The notes under the pieces: model-generated
What the model was told of the DNA's origin: nothing
Databases searched by the model: none
Seen by the model: only the letters and a program-made list of their open reading frames with translations
Position numbers and translations under genes: made by a program
Part shown: piece by piece, positions 35,369-44,006 of the stretch
How positions within the stretch are numbered: position 1 is the first letter of the stretch
How the letters are laid out: every line of letters begins with the position of its first letter
Origin: a bacterium
Lineage (GTDB): Bacteria > Armatimonadota > JACIXR01
Direction: 5' to 3'
Length of the DNA: 44,500 nt
NCBI GenBank assembly: GCA_014360495.1
Contig: JACIXR010000007.1
Coordinates: 1 to 44,500, forward strand

Positions 35369-36763
35369 ATGTCTCTAAGAAAAAAGGCAATTGGGATAGC
35401 AGCTAGCCAAGCAATGAGAATCATCGCTCCACTACTCAATCGTTTTTCCGACGATAACTTGATCCGCTTGACATATGTTTTGGAGAAGGTGGCGCGCCTT
35501 GATTATCATAAACAGCAGATAAGGGAGCTTCGCGCCCTCTTCGAGAGGCGACATCCAGCAATAGAGTTCGCACGCCGAGTGCTAAGGGACACAAATCCAA
35601 CCGTGAGGAAAAAACTCTTCAACAATCTCGGTTTGAATTGCGTTTATTTAACAATTGATAAGAGAAAAGAGCTTGAGGCTCAGGGACTTGCCGCGCCCTT
35701 CCTCATAGTCATAAGCCCCACGATGCGCTGCAACCTTAACTGTATCGGCTGCTACGCTGGCTCCTATCGCAAAGAAAGCGACCTCCCCTTTGATGTCTTT
35801 GATAGAGTCATAAGCGAAGCTAAAGAGATGGGGACCTATTTCTTCACGATATCCGGTGGAGAGCCATTTATCTACGAGGGGCTACTGGATATATTCAAGA
35901 AACACAACGATGCCAGCTTTTTGGTTTATACCAATGGAACGCTCATAGATGAGGAAATGGCGAAGAAGTTGGGGAAATTGGGAAATGTTGCTCCCGCTAT
36001 CAGCATAGAAGGCTATAAAGAGGAAACAGATTATAGGCGAGGAAAAGGAGTTTATGAGAAGGTGCTAAAGGCTATGGATAACCTCAAAAAGGAAGGGGTC
36101 TTCTTCGGGTTCTCCGCCACCTATACAAGCCTGAATTATGATACCATCTCAAGCGAAGAATTTGTGGATTTCCTCATAGATAAAGGTTGCTTCTTCGGTT
36201 GGTATTTTATGTATGTGCCAGTTGGCAAGAATCCCGATACCTCCCTTATGGTTACCCCAGAGCAAAGACAATATGTTAGGGAGAGAATCTGGAAGGTAAG
36301 GGATACAAAGCCCATCTTCGTCGCAGATTTCTGGAACGATGGGCATCTCACTTCCGGTTGTATGGCTGGAGGAAGGTTGTATGCACATATAAACAATAAG
36401 GGCGAGGTCGAGCCCTGCGTATTCTCCCACTTCGCTGTTGACAATGTGAAAGAGAAGTCGCTTTTTGAATGCCTCAATTCGCCCTTCTTCAAAGCTATAA
36501 GGCGCCGGTTCCCCTGGACGGATAATTATTTCAAGCCTTGTATGATTGTTGACAACCCCTGGGTATTAAGGGAATCTGCCCAAGAGGGTGGCGCTTATCC
36601 AACCCATCCCGGGGCTGATAGTCTATTTACTGAATTGAAGGATTTTTTGGATGAATACTCCCGAAAGATGGAAGAGGTAACACGCCCCGTTATGGAGGAA
36701 TACAAGGCTTGGTTGGAGAAGAAAAAGCAAAAAGTAACAAGCGGAGAGGAGAGCAAGGGATAA
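35369..36763 (+). CDS. Second radical SAM protein, partner of the upstream one
   Basis: About 464 residues from ATG 35369, eight bases after AAGGAGG; a TTG six bases earlier is less likely. A helical N-terminal region (~1-110) resembles in style that of the upstream paralogue. The core (~112-330) has CNLNCIGCYA as the 4Fe-4S site and SGGEP as SAM contact. C-terminal cysteines are few: GCMAGG, EPCVFSHF and KPCMIVDN. A full SPASM set (CxxCxxxxxC) is not evident, so it probably holds at most one auxiliary cluster. Twin radical SAM genes suggest consecutive steps of one pathway or a complex. The substrate is unknown. Its 3' end may overlap the next gene, depending on that start. Confidence 0.82.
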   Translation: MSLRKKAIGIAASQAMRIIAPLLNRFSDDNLIRLTYVLEKVARLDYHKQQIRELRALFERRHPAIEFARRVLRDTNPTVRKKLFNNLGLNCVYLTIDKRKELEAQGLAAPFLIVISPTMRCNLNCIGCYAGSYRKESDLPFDVFDRVISEAKEMGTYFFTISGGEPFIYEGLLDIFKKHNDASFLVYTNGTLIDEEMAKKLGKLGNVAPAISIEGYKEETDYRRGKGVYEKVLKAMDNLKKEGVFFGFSATYTSLNYDTISSEEFVDFLIDKGCFFGWYFMYVPVGKNPDTSLMVTPEQRQYVRERIWKVRDTKPIFVADFWNDGHLTSGCMAGGRLYAHINNKGEVEPCVFSHFAVDNVKEKSLFECLNSPFFKAIRRRFPWTDNYFKPCMIVDNPWVLRESAQEGGAYPTHPGADSLFTELKDFLDEYSRKMEEVTRPVMEEYKAWLEKKKQKVTSGEESKG

Positions 36764-36774
36764 CCCTTCAAGAA

Positions 36775-37692
36775 GTGAAAACCAAATTCGTCCAACCTCG
36801 GGTCAAACCTCTATTAAAAGAGGTCAATGCTTTAATTTTCGATGTAGATGGTGTGCTCTTGGATGTCCATCAATCCTTCTGGGATGTTATCTTACTTACA
36901 ACCAAAAAATATCTTGAGCTCCTTTCCATAAAAAGCCCGTTTGTCCCCCGCAAATCCCATATTAAGCTCTTGAAAATGGCAGGAGGATTCAACAACGACT
37001 GGGATGTAACCTCTGCCCTCATACTCATATCACTCTCCTATGCATTCAATCATCCCTTGAATCTAAGGGAAATCGGAGAAGAAATCTACAAACGAGGCGG
37101 TGGCTTAACCCAATTAGAGGCTCTGCTTAGGGAAAAAATTCCCGTTGATTTCCCAAAAATCAGTTCCCTTTTGGATAAATCCTTGGTTGAACGCCTATTC
37201 AAGGAGATTTACGCGGGGAAAGATACACCCATTGTGTATGGGTTCCAGCCAAAGTTTATATCTCCCGAGCAGGAAGGGTTATATAAGAACGAAATCCCCC
37301 TTTTAAAGCCCGAAGATATCCCTCCCTTCATTGAAAAAATCGCCCTCTTCACAGGGAGGACAGCTGGGGAAACTCTTCTCGCCCTCAAAATGACGGGTTT
37401 CGCCTCCCTTATCCCACAAGAGCACATACTAACAGCTGATGACGGATTGAACAAACCCGACGAGGAAAAGCTCAAACAGTTGGCAAACAAACTCGGGGCT
37501 AAAGTAGCAATATATGTGGGAGATGCAATTGATGACCTCCGCTCCGTCCCTAAAGGAGATTCCTCTCTTTTATCTTGTATTGTTCAAAAAAGAAATAAAA
37601 AGATATTCAGGAAAGAAGGAGCGGATATAATAGTCCCTGATACGATTTCCCTCATTCAACTTCTCAAGGAGGAAAGGAGCGAGGAAAAATGA
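36775..37692 (+). CDS. HAD-family phosphatase, probable histidinol-phosphatase
   Basis: About 305 residues from a GTG at 36775. The start is uncertain: a TTG at 36709 has GGAGG ten bases upstream but would overlap the radical SAM gene by 55 bases. HAD motifs are all present: I, FDVDGVLLD with the nucleophile and acid Asp; II, LFTGR; III, the Lys in NKPDEEK; IV, VGDAIDDLRS. A large cap insertion (~45-185) separates motifs I and II. It resembles the HAD-IA subgroup TIGR01548, which I recall has been seen fused to imidazoleglycerol-phosphate dehydratase. Its stop overlaps hisB by four bases. A histidinol-phosphate phosphatase role, as in the N-terminal domain of E. coli HisB, is a well-motivated inference but not proven. 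Confidence 0.78.
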   Translation: MKTKFVQPRVKPLLKEVNALIFDVDGVLLDVHQSFWDVILLTTKKYLELLSIKSPFVPRKSHIKLLKMAGGFNNDWDVTSALILISLSYAFNHPLNLREIGEEIYKRGGGLTQLEALLREKIPVDFPKISSLLDKSLVERLFKEIYAGKDTPIVYGFQPKFISPEQEGLYKNEIPLLKPEDIPPFIEKIALFTGRTAGETLLALKMTGFASLIPQEHILTADDGLNKPDEEKLKQLANKLGAKVAIYVGDAIDDLRSVPKGDSSLLSCIVQKRNKKIFRKEGADIIVPDTISLIQLLKEERSEEK

Positions 37693-38267
37693 GGATGGCG
37701 GAGATTAAACGCCAGACGAAGGAAACTGATATAGAAGTGAAGCTAATAGTTGATGGAGAGGGGAAAGCAGATGTTTCAACGGGTATTGGTTTTTTAGACC
37801 ATATGCTCGTAACACTGGCGAGATTTTCTCTACTTGACATCTTTTTAAAAGCCAAAGGAGACCTTCATGTTGACCAACATCATCTCGTTGAAGATATAGG
37901 CATATGTCTCGGGCAGGCTCTTGATAAGGCACTAAGTGAAAGAAAGGGTATAAAAAGATTCGGCTTTGCCATTGCTCCAATGGATGAAGCTCTTGTTCTT
38001 TCCTCAATTGATATATCGGGAAGAGGCGGGTTTTGGAAGGATTTTTCCCTCAAGAAAACCAAGGTTGGTGGTTTTGAGACAGAAACGGTTGAGGAATTCT
38101 TCCGCCAGCTCGCTTTCAACGCCAAAATCACTCTTCACTTGAAACTTCTCAGCGGTGATAACCTACATCATATAATAGAAGCTATGTTTAAATCCTTCGC
38201 ATTAGCCTTGCGAGAAGCCGTTAAAATAGAGGGAGAAGAAATCCCTTCAACTAAGGGGATGCTTTAA
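37689..38267 (+). CDS. hisB: Imidazoleglycerol-phosphate dehydratase
   Basis: A 192-residue enzyme of histidine synthesis that dehydrates imidazole glycerol phosphate to imidazole acetol phosphate. Both manganese-binding histidine pairs are visible: the GFLDHML segment with DQHHLVEDIGI in the first half, and DNLHHIIEAMFKS in the second. DISGRG and the terminal STKGML also fit the family. It is a single-domain IGPD, shorter than the bifunctional E. coli protein. It starts at ATG 37689, overlapping the HAD gene by four bases (ATGA), and its 3' end overlaps the convergent debranching-enzyme gene by 17 bases. Other his genes are absent from the window. Confidence 0.95.
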   Translation: MRMAEIKRQTKETDIEVKLIVDGEGKADVSTGIGFLDHMLVTLARFSLLDIFLKAKGDLHVDQHHLVEDIGICLGQALDKALSERKGIKRFGFAIAPMDEALVLSSIDISGRGGFWKDFSLKKTKVGGFETETVEEFFRQLAFNAKITLHLKLLSGDNLHHIIEAMFKSFALALREAVKIEGEEIPSTKGML

Positions 38268-40155
38268 TCCTTTCCATCTCCCACAAAATCCTCAAAACCT
38301 CGCCAACGCTCCAGGCTTGGCTTATACATCCCCTCGGCGTCCAGGGATAATCACCATCAAAGATTTCCGAGATTGTTCCCAAGCCAGCCTCCCGTAGGTG
38401 CCCATAAAATGGCTCAACTAACCACTCAAACTTTTTTTCTCCAAGTCCCCGCAGAAGTTCCCAAAGGAAGCCAATTAGGTAAGCCCAGGCAGTCCCCTGA
38501 TGATAGGCGCTATCCCTTTCTGCAACTCCACCCTCATATCTTCCCCTGTATCCTGGTTCTCTTTTCCCCAGACTGCGTAAACCCAAGGGTGTATAAAGCT
38601 CCTTAAATGCGAGGTTGGCAATTTCCCTTTTCTTATTTATTGTCAAAGGGACAAACGGAAGCGCTCCAGCGATGACTTGGTTTGGACGCAAGGAGGCAAC
38701 TTTTTCATCCCCTCTTATGACATCATATAAGCCTAAAGGGGCTATAAATTCTTTCAAAAAGCTCCTTCTCGCCCTTTCAAGTAAGTCGGAAAATAAAAAA
38801 TCCTTTCCCAATCTCTGGGAAAGGATTCCCAGAAAAGATAGGGAAAAAAGCCAAAGGGCGTTCACTTCCACTGCCTTCCCGTAGCGAGGGACAACCGGCT
38901 TCCCATCTATTTTAGCATCCATCCAATCCATACAAATATTTTCATTCCCTGCCCATACCAAACCATCCTCATCTATCCTAACATATTCCCCCTCCCCTCT
39001 AATTAAATCCTCAATTATTTTCTCCAAATATGGATAGATCTCCATTGCGAAGCTCTTATCCCACTTAGCTTCTAAGAATTTATAGACAGTCCAGAAAAGC
39101 CAAAATGTCGCATCAATGCTGTTGTAAAGGGTTTCACCCTCCATAAAGGAATTCGGTATCAACCCACCATTTAGATATGTTAAAAAGGAAAATATTATTT
39201 CCTTACCTTCCTCAATCCTTCCCAGAGACAGACACAAGCCAGGGAGGGATATCATAGTATCCCTGCCCCAATCGGTAAACCAGTGATAGCCTGCTATTAT
39301 GCTCTTCCTTCCAAACCATTCCACGAAAAAAGAATCAGCAGAGAGAAGAAGCGATTTTATATCTTCGCCTTCTCCTATCTCGCTCTTAGCCAAAATCCTT
39401 TCCGCCCTTTTACCCTCTTCCTTAAAAAGCTCCCTTGAGGATTCCTTCAGCAATTCCGAAGAACAAATAAAGCCAACATCCTCTCCACTTTTGAGTTCAA
39501 CTTCAAAAGCACCGATATTGAAATGGTCCTCCTTATAATCCAATCCTCGCTCCCTTTCCTTCGGATAAGTCATATCGTAATACCAATCACTACCTTTTCG
39601 GAAGCTTCCCTTTTCACATTTTATGAAGAACCTATATGGTTTTATAATCTCTACAAAATTCCCTCCGCTTCTGAACTGCCATTCCTCCCTGCTTCTTTTT
39701 AGAGAGTGGTAGGAGCGGAAGTTCAGCAAGGGAAGAAGGCGAAGTTTAAAGGGGGTCTCTGCTCTTAAAACCTCGTAAATGACAACCAGTGCGTTCCTTC
39801 CCTTGGGCAGGATTAGGCTCTTCTTCAGCAAAATCCCCTCAGCATCATAAACCCAGTTCACAGACCAGCCTGTGAAGGAAAAACTCAAAATCCTTTTATG
39901 CCCATCTGGATGAACCACTTCATTGTAAATATTTGATGAAAGGGGGATTCTTTCATCCTCTTTCACTACTTCTTCCTCTATCTTTGATAATATTAACTTT
40001 CTATCCTCTGAGGGAGCGAGGAAGAAACCGTGATAGCGGCGAGTATTGATGCCCAAGACCGAAGATGATACGAATCCACCTTTCCCGTTTGCCAGAAGCC
40101 ACTCTCTATCAAGCGCGGAAGGAAAGGCGATTTGCTCTCCGCTAAGATGAATCAC
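38251..40155 (-). CDS. Glycogen-debranching enzyme (amylo-alpha-1,6-glucosidase, GH133-like)
   Basis: A 634-residue cytoplasmic enzyme (no signal peptide) that hydrolyses alpha-1,6 branch points of glycogen-like polymers. The N-terminal domain (~15-225) has the GDE_N signature NGKGGFVSSSVLGINTRRYH. The C-terminal (alpha/alpha)6 domain (~270-630) has HWFTDWGRDTMISLPGL, with the Asp expected to be catalytic, then WMDAKIDG and the closing QAWSVGEVLR motif. It matches bacterial/archaeal GDE proteins in length. It starts at GTG 40155, overlapping the upstream histidine kinase gene by four bases, so the two are translationally coupled. The 3' end overlaps convergent hisB by 17 bases, leaving no room for a separate terminator. 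Confidence 0.92.
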   Translation of the reverse strand: MIHLSGEQIAFPSALDREWLLANGKGGFVSSSVLGINTRRYHGFFLAPSEDRKLILSKIEEEVVKEDERIPLSSNIYNEVVHPDGHKRILSFSFTGWSVNWVYDAEGILLKKSLILPKGRNALVVIYEVLRAETPFKLRLLPLLNFRSYHSLKRSREEWQFRSGGNFVEIIKPYRFFIKCEKGSFRKGSDWYYDMTYPKERERGLDYKEDHFNIGAFEVELKSGEDVGFICSSELLKESSRELFKEEGKRAERILAKSEIGEGEDIKSLLLSADSFFVEWFGRKSIIAGYHWFTDWGRDTMISLPGLCLSLGRIEEGKEIIFSFLTYLNGGLIPNSFMEGETLYNSIDATFWLFWTVYKFLEAKWDKSFAMEIYPYLEKIIEDLIRGEGEYVRIDEDGLVWAGNENICMDWMDAKIDGKPVVPRYGKAVEVNALWLFSLSFLGILSQRLGKDFLFSDLLERARRSFLKEFIAPLGLYDVIRGDEKVASLRPNQVIAGALPFVPLTINKKREIANLAFKELYTPLGLRSLGKREPGYRGRYEGGVAERDSAYHQGTAWAYLIGFLWELLRGLGEKKFEWLVEPFYGHLREAGLGTISEIFDGDYPWTPRGCISQAWSVGEVLRILWEMERIKASP

Positions 40156-41882
40156 TCTTCCTTAGGAGGTGGAGCGGGTGGAAGTGTGAAGTAAAAGGTT
40201 GAACCCTTTCCCTCCTCGCTCTCCACCCATATCTTTCCGCCGTGAGCCTCAACGAGGTGCCTTGTGAGGTAGAGTCCAAGACCAGTTCCCGAAATCTTTC
40301 TTCCCTCCACTCGGACAAACCTTTGAAAGAGACGAGGAAGCACATCCTTCGGAATCCCCAATCCCTGGTCCTTAACAGCAACCAATACGCCTCCGGTTTC
40401 GGGGTCCTCCTTTATCGTTATCCTTACCTCTCCGCCATTAGGAGAATATTTCACCGCGTTGCTCACAAGGTTAGTTATTATTTGGTCCACCTTATCTTCA
40501 TCTGCGATAACCGTGGGCACTGGCTCTTGGACATCTAAAACGAATTCATGCTTTGATGTGTAATTCTTTTGTATTTCTACTATCTTCTTTGCGATGTCTA
40601 CAACATCCACGGGCTTTAGAACCAATTCCAATGCCCTTCCCGACTCAATACGAGAGAGGTTAAGGAGGTCATTAATCAGCCTCGTTAATCTATCACATTC
40701 CTGGTCTATTATCTGTAGGAATTCTCTCCGTGTCTCAAGGTCGTAGTAGCCTTCAGTGTCCGACAGCAATGTAGCGACAAAACCCTTTATTGAGGTAAGG
40801 GGCGTTCTAAGCTCGTGGGATACATGGGAAACGAAATCGGTCTTCATTTGGTCAAGACGCTTCAACTCGGTTATATCAGATAAGATGGTTACCTCACCCA
40901 AAGTTTCATTGTTTTCACCAGTTATAGGCGCTGTTTGTGCCTGGAAATAACGCTCGCTTGTGCCCACCGTGAAAGTGAGTTCCTCCACCACTTCCTCTCC
41001 ATTCTCCAGTGTCCTCCTTATTATCTCCCTTACTCTTTCATCTTTTATAACTTCTTGATAATCAGCTCCCACGCTGTTATTTGGAGGTATCTCCAATAGC
41101 TGTCTCGCAACATGGTTAAGAACAGTTATTCTCCCTTTATTATTAACCGCAAGCACACCCACAAGCATGCTCTCAAGAGTGGCTTCCAGTTGTCTCTTCT
41201 CCTCCAATGCCTCAAGATAGAGCTTTGCCTGAGCAATAACGGAAGCTGCCGAGCGGGCAAGAACCATAGCAAGACGCACATCTTCATCCGTAAACTGCCC
41301 ACCAAAGCGCTTGTTAAAGACCTTTAACACACCTACCCTAATTCTATCAACTACTTTTCCATCTTCATCCCTTCTCTCCACTATAAGAGGGACGGTAAGG
41401 GAATTCCTTATCCCAAAAAGGCTGGCGAACTCCTTAGCAGTGCGTGGGTCGGACAAGGAATCATTAACTATGATGGGCTGCCCGGTCATAAACGCCTCCC
41501 CACTCACTCCTTGCGTTGCCCTTGTGCGATAAAGTTTCACCTCCTCATCGGTCATACCAAAGGCTGGAGGTTGAGCAACTAGCTCACCAGTATCCTTGTC
41601 GTAGAGCTTTATTACACATTTCTCCGCTTGAAGAATCATGGCTATCTTCGTGACCAGACGTTTAAGGGTATCCCTCAGCTCCTCGGTAGTGGTAATAGGA
41701 GCGGCGGGTTCCTCAACGGTGGTCGGCGCTTCACTTACAGGAGTAGTCCTACCCGTTCTCCTCTCCAACTGCCCCCTCAGATGCTCTATTTCCTCTTTTA
41801 GCGCCTTGTTTTCCGCCAAGAGCTTCTCATATTCCGCCTCTAAAGCTTGATACTTCGCTTTCCAGTCAATGCTCGCCTTCAT
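40152..41882 (-). CDS. Soluble GAF-PAS sensor histidine kinase
   Basis: A 576-residue protein without transmembrane segments. Residues 1-45 form a coiled coil (YQALEAEYEKLLAENKALKE). Residues ~70-215 form a GAF domain, ~230-340 a PAS domain, and ~345-415 HisKA with phospho-acceptor H356 in VSHVSHELRTP. Residues ~455-570 form the HATPase with N box NLVSNAVKYSPNGG, G1 KDQGLGIP and G2 GTGLGLYL. It should sense a cytoplasmic signal and phosphorylate a response regulator, but no regulator gene lies in the window, so it is an orphan here. It has its own strong promoter (41909-41937), AGGAGG upstream, and a 4-base overlap with the glycogen-debranching gene. That hints at control of or by carbohydrate reserve status, which is inference. 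Confidence 0.93.
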   Translation of the reverse strand: MKASIDWKAKYQALEAEYEKLLAENKALKEEIEHLRGQLERRTGRTTPVSEAPTTVEEPAAPITTTEELRDTLKRLVTKIAMILQAEKCVIKLYDKDTGELVAQPPAFGMTDEEVKLYRTRATQGVSGEAFMTGQPIIVNDSLSDPRTAKEFASLFGIRNSLTVPLIVERRDEDGKVVDRIRVGVLKVFNKRFGGQFTDEDVRLAMVLARSAASVIAQAKLYLEALEEKRQLEATLESMLVGVLAVNNKGRITVLNHVARQLLEIPPNNSVGADYQEVIKDERVREIIRRTLENGEEVVEELTFTVGTSERYFQAQTAPITGENNETLGEVTILSDITELKRLDQMKTDFVSHVSHELRTPLTSIKGFVATLLSDTEGYYDLETRREFLQIIDQECDRLTRLINDLLNLSRIESGRALELVLKPVDVVDIAKKIVEIQKNYTSKHEFVLDVQEPVPTVIADEDKVDQIITNLVSNAVKYSPNGGEVRITIKEDPETGGVLVAVKDQGLGIPKDVLPRLFQRFVRVEGRKISGTGLGLYLTRHLVEAHGGKIWVESEEGKGSTFYFTLPPAPPPKEE

Positions 41883-41908
41883 AGTTCAATAGAACACCTC
41901 CTATTATC

Positions 41909-41937
41909 ATTTTACATACCATATATTCCTTTGTCAA
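41909..41937 (-). promoter_or_regulatory. Sigma-70-like promoter of the histidine kinase operon
   Basis: On the minus strand TTGACA (41932-41937), 17 bases, TAAAAT (41909-41914). The ATG at 41882 follows about 27 bases later with AGGAGG between. Confidence 0.7.
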
Positions 41938-41960
41938 TACTCCTTAAGAGCGTCCGAAGG

Positions 41961-41989
41961 TTGAATATTCGCTCTTTAAATAATATAAT
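41961..41989 (+). promoter_or_regulatory. Sigma-70-like promoter of the DUF89-thiD operon
   Basis: On the plus strand TTGAAT (41961-41966), 17 bases, TATAAT (41984-41989), followed by AAGGAGGAG and the ATG at 42025. It is divergent from the kinase promoter, with the two -35 boxes 23 bases apart. Confidence 0.65.
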
Positions 41990-42024
41990 AAATTTCAAAG
42001 AAAATTGGAAGGAGGAGTGACTCT

Positions 42025-42363
42025 ATGGAAGAATCTCAAGCGAAGAAAATAGGCGATGTTTTCCGGAAAATCGGGAAAACAGTGCAGGCACAAGCGGAGA
42101 TAGCTAGCCTTCGCCTCCAAATAAGGAAAAAAGAAGGACAAAAGAGAGAGATTTATCAGAAAATAGGCGAGAAGGTTTATTCGCTCTATCCTAAGGGATT
42201 GGTTAAGAATTCCACACTCATCTCGATGTGCGAAGAGCTTAAAAAACTTGATGAGGAGATAAAGGAAATTGAGGAAAAGATAGCCTCTCTATTGGAGGAG
42301 CCGAAAGAGGAAAAACAAGAAGAGACAGACGAGGAAGGTATAGAGGAAGAAATAGAAGAGTAA
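42025..42363 (+). CDS. Small coiled-coil protein of unknown function
   Basis: A 112-residue, highly charged protein without signal peptide, cysteine or catalytic motif. Residues ~20-95 are predicted helical coiled coil, split by a YPKG turn near 54 (QAEIASLRLQIRKKEGQKRE; later ELKKLDEEIKEIEEKIASL). The C-terminus is a very acidic Glu run. It has a strong ribosome-binding site (AAGGAGGAG) and promoter, and ends three bases before the DUF89 gene, so it is genuinely the first gene of that operon. It could be a structural or adaptor protein; no function can be assigned. Confidence 0.75.
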   Translation: MEESQAKKIGDVFRKIGKTVQAQAEIASLRLQIRKKEGQKREIYQKIGEKVYSLYPKGLVKNSTLISMCEELKKLDEEIKEIEEKIASLLEEPKEEKQEETDEEGIEEEIEE

Positions 42364-42366
42364 GAG

Positions 42367-43233
42367 ATGAGGATAAGACCAGATTGCCTCGCCTGCGTCT
42401 TCAGGCAGTGCTTGGAAGCGACGAAATTATCAAACTCCGACGAGAATAAAGCTTTTTCCGCCTTAAAAGCAGCGGCTAACCTCATACCATCTTTCAATAA
42501 TTCCGATACCCCGATGAGCATCACTATGGCTATGCATAGGATGGTGCGGGAAAGGCTTGGTATTGATGACCCCTATAAGGAGGTTAAGAGGAGTTTCAAC
42601 GAGAAAGGGGCAAGAGCCTATCCTCTCCTCGTTCAACTAATGAGAAGCTCACACGAGCCTCTTGAAACTGCGATAAAGATTGCCATAGCGGGAAACATCG
42701 TAGACTATGCCCTACCGATTGAGAAAGACCTTGATAAATCCCTTAGGTTAGCCCTTGAGTCCCCTTTGCCGATGAGGGATTGGGAGATATTCCGTAAAGA
42801 GCTGGAAAAGAGCAAAAACATTCTCTATTTGCTTGATAACGCAGGGGAAATATTCTACGACAAAATTTTAATTGAGCACCTCGTTGAAAGGGGATATGAG
42901 GTCGCCGCGGTTGTGAGAGGTGGTCCAGCGATAAACGATGCTCTACTCGAGGATGCTCGCTTCGCGGGAATAGATAAGTTAGCGAGAGTCTTAACAACGG
43001 GCTTGGATACAGTGGGATTTATATTGAACCAGGCCTCCAAAGAATTTCTTAGGGCGCTTGACCAAGCGGATTTAATCATCGCTAAAGGGCAGGCGAACCT
43101 TGAATCGTTGGACGAAACCGATTATCCAGCTTTCTTTCTCCTCAAGGCGAAATGTCCCATCATTGCTGAATTGACAGGAGTAGAGGTGGGTGGCATAGTT
43201 TTTCAAGCGAATCGCAGGCGATGGAGAAGATAA
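42367..43233 (+). CDS. DUF89 / ARMT1-like damage-control phosphatase
   Basis: A 288-residue cytoplasmic protein of the DUF89 metal-dependent phosphatase family. The N-terminal cysteines C7, C10 and C15 (RPDCLACVFRQC) mark the prokaryotic subfamily. DNAGE (LLYLLDNAGEIFYDK), the GGPAINDA loop and the AKGQANLES segment form the metal and phosphate site. Characterised relatives remove phosphate from damaged or surplus sugar-phosphates and cofactor precursors, e.g. 4'-phosphopantetheine or fructose-1-phosphate. The actual substrate here is unknown. It starts three bases after the coiled-coil gene and overlaps the HAD-IIA gene by 13 bases. Confidence 0.88.
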   Translation: MRIRPDCLACVFRQCLEATKLSNSDENKAFSALKAAANLIPSFNNSDTPMSITMAMHRMVRERLGIDDPYKEVKRSFNEKGARAYPLLVQLMRSSHEPLETAIKIAIAGNIVDYALPIEKDLDKSLRLALESPLPMRDWEIFRKELEKSKNILYLLDNAGEIFYDKILIEHLVERGYEVAAVVRGGPAINDALLEDARFAGIDKLARVLTTGLDTVGFILNQASKEFLRALDQADLIIAKGQANLESLDETDYPAFFLLKAKCPIIAELTGVEVGGIVFQANRRRWRR

Positions 43234-44006
43234 AGCTCGTTATCTTCGATTTAGACGGAGTTATTTATAGAGGAAACTCCCTTTTGCCCGGCGCCAAGGA
43301 AACGATAGAGGAGCTTCGTAAGAGGGGTAAATCCATCGCATTCCTAACGAATAATTCTACCAGAACCCGGTATCAATATATAAGGAAATTATCCCGTTTG
43401 GGGATTAAATCGCAAGTAAAGGAGATTTTCACCTCCGCCTGGGGAACAGCCAATTTCTTGAAAACTAAAGGAACAAGAAAAGCTTTGGTCATCGGCGAGG
43501 AAGGCTTGAAAAAAGAACTTAAATGGGCTGGAATAGAGGTCACTTCCCTCCCCCAAAACGATGTAGATTACGTAGTGGTTGGTTTAGACCGTCGGTTTAA
43601 TTATAAGAAGCTTTGCAACGCTTTTGAAGCAGTGAAAAAAGGAGCCACGTTCGTAGCTACAAATATGGATTATACATTCCCTTTAGAGGATAAAATCGTC
43701 CCTGGAGGGGGGTCTATCGTGGCCTCGCTCCGCTGGGCTCTAAACATGGAACCTATCGTTATAGGAAAGCCCTCTCCCTTCCTTTTGGAATCCATAATGA
43801 ATCACTACGGCGTGGTTAAGGAACAGGCGGTTATCGTTGGTGATAGATTGGATACGGATATAGAAATGGGAAAGAAAGCAGGAATGAGAACAGTGCTTGT
43901 CTTAACGGGCGTGACGAGCAGGGAAGAAGCGGAGAGACAAGCTATAAAGCCGGACGAGATAATAGAGAAATTGGACGATTTAATGGATTTAGAATGGTTG
44001 AAATGA
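43221..44006 (+). CDS. HAD-IIA (NagD-like) phosphatase
   Basis: A 261-residue cytoplasmic phosphatase. HAD motif I is FDLDGVIYRGN (D10, D12), motif II FLTNNSTRTR, a C2-type cap lies at ~80-175, the motif III lysine is in VIGKPSPFL and motif IV is VGDRLDTDI. Length and order fit the NagD/4-nitrophenylphosphatase/phosphoglycolate phosphatase group. The physiological substrate cannot be read from the sequence. The start overlaps DUF89 by 13 bases and the stop overlaps thiD by four (ATGA), so the three are made together. Confidence 0.9.
   Translation: MEKIKLVIFDLDGVIYRGNSLLPGAKETIEELRKRGKSIAFLTNNSTRTRYQYIRKLSRLGIKSQVKEIFTSAWGTANFLKTKGTRKALVIGEEGLKKELKWAGIEVTSLPQNDVDYVVVGLDRRFNYKKLCNAFEAVKKGATFVATNMDYTFPLEDKIVPGGGSIVASLRWALNMEPIVIGKPSPFLLESIMNHYGVVKEQAVIVGDRLDTDIEMGKKAGMRTVLVLTGVTSREEAERQAIKPDEIIEKLDDLMDLEWLK

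Noticed and set aside
41883-42024. Divergent intergenic region checked for a tRNA or small RNA
   Set aside because: Fully explained by two divergent promoters and ribosome-binding sites; no cloverleaf or stable fold seen.
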